From: Psococerastis gibbosa
Lineage: Eukaryota; Arthropoda; Insecta; Psocodea; Psocidae
Length of the DNA: 64,000 nucleotides
Reading direction: 5' to 3'
Assembly (NCBI GenBank): GCA_963971405.1
Contig: OZ020487.1
Span: 18,461,371 to 18,525,370, forward strand
A program made the translations under genes and the position numbers. Shown piece by piece: positions 56,309-64,000 of this stretch. Every line of letters begins with the position of its first letter. Positions within the stretch are counted from its first letter, which is position 1. Below the pieces are notes generated by a model, which searched no databases, was not told the DNA's origin, and saw only the letters and a program-made list of their open reading frames with translations.

Positions 56309-56364
56309 ACCGAAATTAGAGGATATGGAAAAAACTGGGCTTGGCCATATCCTCTAATTTCGGT
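56309..56364. other. Perfect 20-bp hairpin
   Basis: Arms ACCGAAATTAGAGGATATGG and its exact reverse complement with a 16-base loop. The sequence just before (CACTGACATTAAATTAACTT TGGCTGAAGAGGTAACC) is related to 3518-3565, so the hairpin may belong to a dispersed repeat. Confidence 0.75.
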
Positions 56365-57250
56365 CAGTGTTAGATGATAGAAAATACGATTTTCTTATGA
56401 GCAAAACTGTATTACTATTACTTCGTTCTAGTTTGATTGTAGTTTCCTTCATTTTAGTTTCGCCTCTATGAAAATCTGAATTTGGGCTCAAATCTTACAG
56501 AGACTGTTTGTCCCGATTTACCCATTCGCCCCTATATCCACCCCGTTTTTACTAAGGTTCAACAAGTTCCTTATGGCGACTTTACTTTTTACAGCCTTTA
56601 ATACATTTCATAGGCTAATGCAGAGGTTTTTAACAATACACAACTAAATTAATGCAATATATACAACTCAGATGGGAGAAGAGGCACTATGAAGAGGCTA
56701 GTATCCTCTTTTCTAGGAAATTTCTGCCCCCTGCGTGTCGTAAACCCAAAGCGGCATCTTGTGTGTTCACATAATTGGGTCATTCAACAAGTCATTTGCA
56801 GGCCCATAAATTATTGTATTATATAGGAATAGTAGAGCGACCGATGGCCCGATTCTGAATCTTAAGATGAAGACGTTTTGCATAGATACAATGAGGGTGG
56901 AAACCATTTTAGGCGGGAAGATTTTGCTCGTTGATACATGGGGGAGTCGAAGCCAATTTTTGGGTCAAGGCAGAGCTAGAACATAAGCACACAGTGGCTC
57001 ACCACTGCCGCAGACGCGGAAGTCTTCACTCTTCGTAGGCAGCTCTACAAACTTCCAATCCCATCAACTTATTAAGACTTAAAGAGGAAGCTGGCATTGG
57101 CCACCCCTGCGGACCTACTATGCCGTTTAGTATTAACTTATTCTTGGGGTAAAAAATTTAAATAAAACAATTCTGAATAACACTTTCCATTCTAAAATTA
57201 TATTGTTTGCATTTTTCATTTGAAGGCTAATAATAATCGCCATAGTCGGC

Positions 57251-57545
57251 CAGCAGCCCGATCATGGCGATTTGGGATTATTATAATATCGGGGTTTATT
57301 TTTTTAATACCACAGTAGCAAGGTGTCACGTGATGGTGATAAAATATGGGCGGGAAATTCAAATTCAAACGTACAGGTAGAATTTTGAAATATAATAAGA
57401 ATTTTTATTAATGTGTCTATACATCTAACGGAAAAATATTGAAACCTCACCAAAAATATTAATTTATTAATTTGAATTTCCCGCTCATTTTGCACTTATT
57501 TGTTAAAAACAATAATAATCCCAAATCGCCATGATCGGGCTGCTG
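57251..57545. mobile_element. Palindromic MITE, CAGCAGCCCGATCATGG ends
   Basis: The arms CAGCAGCCCGATCATGGCGA TTTGGGATTATT and their reverse complement are 32 bp and perfect. An inner pair (GGGCGGGAAATTCAAATT / AATTTGAATTTCCCGCTC) continues the hairpin. No target duplication was resolved. Confidence 0.8.
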
Positions 57546-57717
57546 CTGGATCGATCCAAAATAGGTTGGTTTATATCGTTTTTTATTTAAAAAGATATGG
57601 AACACCCCTGGATCATGCAAAGATCAGTCAGATTTAATTTACTACGCAAGTTACAACGATGAAAGGTATACGTAGAAGACTATTTTATTCGCAAAATTAA
57701 GGGGCATTTTTACTTTT

Positions 57718-58545
57718 TGCTTTCCAATTTATACGTAGTATAAGGAAAGCTTTGTGATGGTCCAAATTTTCGATTCCGAGTTTTCAACGGATTTACACGT
57801 TTTGAGGTCCCAGGAACCCAAAAAAAAAGGTTTTTACGAAATGTCTGTCTGTATGTCTGTCTGTCTGTGCGTCGATTTCCGGGCAAACTACTCGGTCGAT
57901 TTTGATGAAATTTTGCATGTAGGTTTACAAAAATCATACCTCGGGACCATTTTTTTAATTTGGGGCTAACTCAATTTGGAGGGGTTTTATTCTCAAAAAA
58001 CTCCAAAAAAACGTCTAAAAAAATTATTTCACAAAAACGGCTCCAACGATTTATTTTAAATTCACATATATTGTAGTTGTTAATTATGTTGATAAAATGC
58101 GGGGGTCACTTGCCCCTTGATAGTTTGCTTCTGGGGGTAAAAAAATAAAAATAACTAAATTTTATTGAAAAATTACTAAAAAATAATTTTTCTGCGAAAC
58201 CTTTCTATCGATGATTTCTACTTTCAGGTATGTTTTAGGTGTTAAATTGAGTAACGAAACCGGACAGGTTGCTTTCCCAGAAAAGTATTTGGTTTTGTAC
58301 AAAAAAAAATTCACGCTCAAATGCATTGCGTGCCCTGCCAGTATTGCTGTGTGGTAATGTGTTGATCTGACCTATCTAGAATTTACCTCACCTCCAGTGA
58401 CGTTAGGTGGACACCCCCCCCCCCCCCCGAGATATCGGAAATTTAGCCATAGGAAAATTATTTACCATGAAATTACTAATTTTCTCTATCTACTAATTTT
58501 GATAAATTGGAAAGCATGTTCGAGTATACTCGGACCGGTTCTTAG
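57718..58545 (-). repeat. Repeat family C, copy V (reverse)
   Basis: From TGCTTTCCAATTTATACG at 57718 to GAGTATACTCGGACCGGTTC TT at 58545. It keeps the G/C run beside CGAGATATCGG and the CTGTCTGTATGTCTGTCTGT stretch. The plus strand carries a 71-codon frame matching those on the minus strands of copies I and III. Confidence 0.78.
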
Positions 58546-60479
58546 TACTGCCATTCCTCAATGAACTTCAAACAATGCGTAAAATTCAGTTAGTCCCTCG
58601 TTAAGTTCATTAAATAATTTTTAAAAAAGTCCCTTATCCCGTGTGCATGAAACAACCCTCAAAAAACTTCAATTTCTATCTGCAAAACCTTTATAACTTA
58701 CGTACCCTAGTTACTTAAATAAAACAAATGAACAACCTATTAATCCAGGGGTGACAAATATCTGCGTTCCAGAGCCTCTTAAATTAATACTTAAGTTATA
58801 AACAATTGGCAGGACAACTTCATCCACGAATGTACTACGAATTTTACAACGTCGAAGAATTCAGTTTACATGCAGCGGGTTCCCATGGAACTGTTGGCGA
58901 CCGAAATTTACCGACTTTTCCAATTCATGGAAAAAGAATGGTAAAATGTATGAAACGGTCCTCCATCAATTGACAAGACCAAATGTACATAACTGGTGTA
59001 TTAAATTAAATAAAAATAAATAAACCTACCTATTTTATGGGGTGATCCAGGGGTGGCAAATATTAAAGGTAACCTTTCTCTTACATCTTAAGGCAAAACA
59101 TACTGTAGTTCTTATGGCAGTGTTACACACCCATATTCCCATGCTGGTTAAAAATGACTATTAACGTGTTGTCTATTTTCATTATGTATGTTGTTCCATT
59201 TACTAATGAGCAGATTTTAATATATATATATATATATTTTAGCGAAGCTTTCTGTAAAGTTTTAAGTCGTATGATGTCTACATAAAAAACTCACAGGACT
59301 CAGGCTAATACATAAAAAAAATTCACATGAAATGAGACTGTGAGGCTGAGGTGTTTAAAATGGGTAGTAGTTTCGATTACCAAATGCTACTCCTGCAAGG
59401 TAGTAGTCCGGAATGCATTGCAGGGACCGGTAAAGGCGGTATAATCCTTAGATGAAATGAATGTAGATGTCCAATTGTTCAAACACTGAGAGTTAGATAT
59501 AAAAAACAACTAGTCTAAGGTAGTGTATTCCAGGGAATTTGGCCAGTATTTTCTGCTGGAGTGGGAAGTTTAATGAGAAATGAGGCAAAATGTGCGTCTT
59601 CAGCAGCCCTAGCATCAACGTAAAACAATAACTTATCTGGGAATAAGTGAAAATTATTATTAATAAACCCCCAATTAATGTAAATTCATTTTGAATTAGA
59701 GCGGAGGAATAATTAAATTAGAAATTGTTTGATTAATTGCTGATAATTCTTTCATATGCTAGATGTCGACGGAACATTTTTTTTAGATCTTGCACATCAT
59801 AAAAAAATTAAATACGAAAATTTTCTGCAGCTTCGTTTTTGAATGTGCGAGTAAAAGTGGTTTCAAAAATCCCCGGGTAAGTTATTCTATTCCGTTGGTG
59901 CTATGCCTGTCGATTGCTAACTTTATGGAACTAAAACGCACTTGTATATTATTTACTGGACTTAAATAACGTCAGCAAAATATGGAGGGCCATCTCTAAG
60001 ATAATTCACAATGCTTCAACATTTTACAAACTTAAAGATAAGAAATCCATCTATTTATTAAACATTCAAGTGGTTGCCTTGTTAGCATAATGGACGGGGC
60101 GGGGCGCCCCTGAGCAAAAGAGAGCTCAGCCTGTTTTGAGACATTGCCGTTCGTTAATAGTTTATTTATTTATTAATTTTCATTCAGAGAAAGAGTGAAA
60201 GAAATGTTGCAACGATAGAGAAATTGTCAAAAGGTTCAAAAGCCAGCGTTATTTTTGGTAGACTGTTGCTTCACTCCTCCATTTCACAATAATATCCAAA
60301 AAATTACAGCATATTATGTTATTTTTATTTCTAAATGTAATTTCAGTTTTCTGACGCAATTTTTTTTGTTCTATATTATGCACGTTGACTACTTTTGGCC
60401 AATTTGGCACCCCTAGTGGATGTGGCGCCCGAGTTTGACCGCCCTGGTCCCCCTCTACTGCCCCCTCCCCCTTGATAGT

Positions 60480-60600
60480 TCGGATAAATAATTTTTCTGC
60501 GAAGCCTTTCGGTGATTTCTAATTTCAGGTATGTTTTGTACTAATTTATGAATAGGAAAGCATTTAAGGGTTCACTTGTACCGGTTTTTAGCCTACGTAT
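60480..60600 (-). repeat. Repeat family C, terminal fragment
   Basis: Shows AATAATTTTTCTGCGAAGCC TTTC, TTTCAGGTATGTTTTG and ATAGGAAAGCA..GTACCGGTTTTT in the order of copy V with a large internal loss. Confidence 0.6.
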
Positions 60601-61467
60601 TTCAACATAGAAAATTTAAATTATAAGAACGCTAATGTTTATGGAATATTTTTTATTGTAATGCTTAGCGGCCCACTCATAAGCCCCATTCCATTGGCCC
60701 GCACTCTTTGCGGCCCTAAATCCTCATGCATGCATTACTCGATTGCTGCAATAAATTCCTCATGCGCTTTCATGCAATCCAATGTAATAAAGAGTTGGTA
60801 GTAGAGACAACTCAAACAAAGACTTGAAATGCAAGGCGATGCAGCAGTGCAAAGCACTCTCCCATGAGTGGCTCGCCCGCGGCTGGTATGCACAATTTAA
60901 AATGATAAATAAGAAAAGGCAGCGAAGGAATGTGCAGTTGCCAGCACGGAGGCCCAGGACATTTCAATGCAACCATCAGTAAAAAGCACACGCGCCGCGT
61001 ACACTTGAATATGACCAAATTAGGTAGGTACTTGGAGTCGGGTACACAGGAATTTGCGAGCTATTGACCTTACCAGAGACGGCTCCTGGGGGTTCGAGGG
61101 GGGAGCGTGAGAACCTCATTTCAAACACCACACTGATTGGCGCCTTAGCAACAAAAGAAAAATTTTGCCAAATTTATAAATACATAAAAGCTCTTTATTT
61201 CCCTATTATGATTAATATTACTGTTGGGTGGTTTATGGACATAGGCCTACTTGTAGTGTAGGCCATTGAACCTTTCCCTGCCAACGACCCCATCCCGGCA
61301 TTATTGGTATTGTTTCAGAATGAATTTCTAGCCATTGGCAGACTGGTGCACTCCTCGATGTCAACCCACACCCAATGGCAAGCTTAGACATGCTTACCAT
61401 TGATATGGTAACGGGCGTCAGCTCAACTTCGCCAAGTATGGGAACAAAAAATAGGCGCTGCAGCGTT

Positions 61468-61539
61468 CGCAGGGGAACATGGTAGGACATGATAACGCGC
61501 TGAGACTATACCAGTCGGTCTACGTGCGTGGCGAGTCCT
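61468..61539 (+). repeat. SINE-like repeat fragment
   Basis: GGGGAACATGGTAGGACATG ATAACGCGCTGAGACTATACCAGTC.GTCTACGTGCGTG, nearly identical to 1327-1395. It runs directly into the minisatellite that follows. Confidence 0.65.
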
Positions 61540-61921
61540 TGGCGGGGAACAACAACATACTAATGCCAGTAAGTCTTCTATCTATTCCAGCAGTGCGAGG
61601 ACTGTATATAAGTAAAACATATGAATGGTGCAAGTGTTCTGATTGGCGGGGAACAACTGCATACTAATTCCAGTATGTATTCTATCTATTCCAGCAGTGC
61701 GAGGACTGTATATATAAGTAAAACATATGAATGGTGCAAGCGTTCTGATTGGCGGGGAACAACTACACATACTAATGCCAGTAAGTATTCCATCTATTCC
61801 AGCAGTGCGAGGACTGTATATAAGTAAAACATGTGAATGGTGCAAGTGTTCTGATTGGCGGGGAAACACTACATACTAATGCCAGTAAGTCTTCTATCTA
61901 TTCCAGCAGTACGAGTACTGC
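61540..61921. repeat. ~105-bp minisatellite, ~3.6 copies
   Basis: Units start GGCGGGGAACAACWNCATAC, continue TAATGCCAGTAAGTMTTC, TATTCCAGCAGTGCGAGGAC and GTATATAAGTAAAACATATG, AATGGTGCAAGTGTTCTGATT. Starts lie at 61541, 61644, 61751 and 61857. Units differ by a few bases. It looks like direct tandem duplication and has no spacer variability of the CRISPR kind. Confidence 0.88.
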
Positions 61922-62261
61922 GGTGGAGTGAGTTGGCGGGTTCACAGGCCTTTCTTTTACTTCTCGCGATCCATTTTCCCAGGATGACTCGGTAACTTAT
62001 CGGCAAAGATCTGTCGCCGTGAGCAAGCACTAACCGCTTCTGAATAACATTCCAGCGCTCAGCCACAACTGTTATACTGTACCACTACAAACTGTGACAG
62101 GTGCATGCAGTATTAATTATTTAGTTTGTTGCCATTTCTGCTTCTATGTTTTATATTATACCAATTTCAGATTCAAACGGAATGGGGAATGAGAAGCCGC
62201 AGGCCCACGGCAGGTTCTGATCGAGTTCTGAAGTACATGGAAACATTCGAAATGTACACTA

Positions 62262-62444
62262 AGGCGGCTATTCCATCTGTCAATAATCAGTCATTTGTGC
62301 ATCAAAAATTGATGAGATGTTTGTTTTAAGGAGGATATTATGTAGATAGGCTACTTAACTTATCTATTAAAAATTAAGTTAATATGGTAGCGACTTATTA
62401 TTGATGCACAAATGACCGATTATTGACAGATGGAATAGCCGCCT
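62262..62444. mobile_element. Palindromic TA-type MITE F
   Basis: Perfect ends AGGCGGCTATTCCATCTGTC AATAATC.GTCATTTGTGCATCA with TA on both sides (62260-62261, 62445-62446). The left arm carries TTTTAAGGAGGATATTATGT AGATAGGCTACTTAACTTATC like D and E; most of that block is missing from the right arm, and the centre keeps ATGGTAGCGACTTATTATTGA. Confidence 0.87.
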
Positions 62445-63642
62445 TATGTAAACAGGCAAAACAAGAAATTAGATTTTGCATCTACATAATAGATATCGTC
62501 ACTTACATATATACAGTTACAATATATTGTATTTACATATTTCGCATTTCAATGAAAAATACGCTTCAAAATAGGAATAAAAAAGACTACACAAAATAGA
62601 ATACATAAAAAGTGATTATGTATTCTATTGTGTTTTTAAAGTCAACGTTCAGGCCAACTTTCAGCAGTAATTGGTCTAACCCACTAACATTTAATATCAT
62701 ATTTAGGCGTCCGTAAGCGTGCAGTAATGCACACGTTTCTCAATATTATGATTTAATTAATTCTAATAAATTAATAGCAGGCTGCAGTGGACTTAATTGT
62801 TAGATCTGTTAGCTGCACAATAAAAAATACGAAATTAAACTATGAGAATAGAGATGATTTACGAGTAGGTCATTAAAGAACAACCTACGGAAACAGACGA
62901 AATGAAATCATTGTTAGGAAGGTGTACGTAGGTCGTAGACTACCTGAAGCCAGAAATTAAATGCAGAACCCCCCCCCCCCTACAGTTCAAAAGGACTGTC
63001 CAGAACGATAATGAAGCTATGATGGAAACAACACTTTGCTGGAAACCAATCAGTAGATTGTGACAGAAGAAGGTAAATGAATATGCATTTCCAAGTGAAG
63101 TGCAATGCCGACTGCAGTACTCTAAGTGATAACTATTTTCCTTCAACATTTCCGATAATGAATTAATAATGCTGAATTTCATCTGCGAGGTTTTGCGTGC
63201 ATACATTTAGGTGACTAAAAATTTTGGGTTGCTCCTAACACCCTGGGGCCAGGATAAAAGTAATTGTGCGCAGAAGAGTTCTCTGCTACGACGTTTCCAT
63301 CCAATAGTATAGAAAGTTTTTATGTCTCCCGGATTATAATGCCGCATTCAAAAGATGACTGACACCGTATTTTTTCTCCGTACACTAAATATATAGGCCA
63401 TTACTAGTATTTCCCATTTCCATTTTCATTGTTATATTTTTCTTAAAAGAATGCTCAATGTGACAAAGGGACACGGGCAACGTTTAAGAGTGGGTCATAA
63501 GTCCCAAAATAATAATATAGACAATTTTCTTCCTTTCTTCAATGCCCTGGTGTCAGATAATTAGGCTATTTAATTTTTTTGATTTTTACTTTTCCGCAGA
63601 AATGTTTAGATACTGTCGATTATGAAAACTAACAATACAGCA

Positions 63643-63670
<28 letters not shown>
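63643..63670. repeat. (T)28 homopolymer
   Basis: An unbroken run of 28 T, possibly the poly(A) tail of a minus-strand retrocopy. No recognisable retroelement body lies beside it. Confidence 0.9.
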
Positions 63671-63674
<4 letters not shown>

Positions 63675-63789
63675 ACACCGTAGCACTAGGCTTCCGCCAT
63701 CAGCATTCTTGCAGCCCAATACAACACATAACCTGGTGAACCTCTGCTACTGACAAGAGCCTAGCACGTCTTAAGATGAATTCCGTTCA

Positions 63790-63868
63790 TCTCTTCTTAA
63801 AAATGATTATTCGCATACAAACAATTCAATGAATACGTCCGAATAACCTCTTCAGTCGCCTCTGTAGG
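63790..63868 (-). repeat. SINE family B, copy 4 (cut by hAT MITE)
   Basis: Shows ACAAACAATTCAATGAATAC GTCCGA and TTCAGTCGCCTCTGTAGG as in 43330-43375, then ends exactly where the hAT MITE terminus CAGGCGCGGAT begins. Confidence 0.62.
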
Positions 63869-64000
63869 CAGGCGCGGATGTAGAATGAGACCAAGGAGGG
63901 GGCTAAGATTAAATTTATATGTATATATTTTTTAAACAGGGCTGAAATATTGGGGTTTTACGCATTTTCAGAGCAATAAGAGATATAGATATAGATATAT
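63869..64000. mobile_element. hAT-type MITE, partial at window edge
   Basis: Starts CAGGCGCGGATGTAGAATGA GACCAAGGAGGGGGCTAAG and continues GCTGAAATATTGGGGTTTTA CGCATTTTCAGAGCAATAAG, the same family and orientation as 40077-40357. Its right end lies outside the window. Confidence 0.85.

Larger units (their letters stand above)
54978..64000 (-). other. ZIP11 intron, >9 kb (open at right edge)
   Basis: No upstream ZIP11 exon could be found in this interval when I looked for the reverse complement of an HNxPEG motif, so the intron probably continues past the window. Stretches with no recognised element are about 55801-56308, 58546-60479, 60601-61467 and 62445-63642; they are AT-rich, with (TA)n at 59219-59238. 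Confidence 0.7.

Noticed and set aside
61540..61921. Regular repeats resembling a CRISPR array
   Set aside because: Whole units of about 105 bp are repeated without unique spacers, in a eukaryotic intron; this is a minisatellite.

Overview
The window is eukaryotic. It has spliced exons with GT/AG junctions, long AT-rich introns, tRNA-derived SINEs, LINE relics and many short non-autonomous DNA transposons. It looks like an invertebrate metazoan genome, but I cannot fix the phylum from sequence alone. No prokaryotic operon, phage, CRISPR array or intact tRNA/rRNA gene was found.

Only one host gene is recognisable. Three exons on the minus strand (54879-54977, 51748-51906, 47802-47880) join in phase and encode the last ~111 residues of a ZIP-family zinc transporter that I identify as SLC39A11/ZIP11. 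The introns visible are about 3.9 kb, 3.0 kb and more than 9 kb, so roughly 47.8-64 kb is the 3' part of this gene. Its earlier exons lie beyond the right edge. Below 47.8 kb I see no host gene.

The one large open reading frame (13413-15851, minus) is an 812-residue hAT transposase of the TTF-zinc-finger/ZMYM1-like type. It sits in a structurally complete transposon, 13232-16448, with 13-bp perfect terminal inverted repeats and a perfect 8-bp target-site duplication, so it may be recently active.

Most of the rest is a layered landscape of small elements. (1) Many hAT-type MITEs carry 8-bp target duplications, and many of these hold long same-strand G or C runs. (2) A family of TA-flanked palindromes shares ends (GGCGG..ATTCCACC) and often a centre (GGTAGCAGACATT) but has different arm sequences. 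Several carry another transposon at or near the hairpin centre. (3) There are two TTAA-class palindromes, a pair of ~480-bp MITEs ending in GGGGTCTTCAC, and a CpG-rich palindrome. (4) There are three or four SINE families: tRNA-like, A-box-like and possibly 5S-like. (5) A ~0.85-kb repeat family (C) occurs in five copies plus a fragment. (6) LINE C-terminal and reverse-transcriptase relics are present. (7) A ~1.2-kb tandem duplication has one copy that preserves the empty site of a hAT MITE present in the other.

Repeats interact with the gene in two ways: all intron space is filled with these elements, and the stop codon of ZIP11 abuts a three-copy ~67-bp tandem repeat forming the 3' UTR. Calls rest on reading motifs, inverted repeats and target duplications by eye. 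No alignments or database searches were run.
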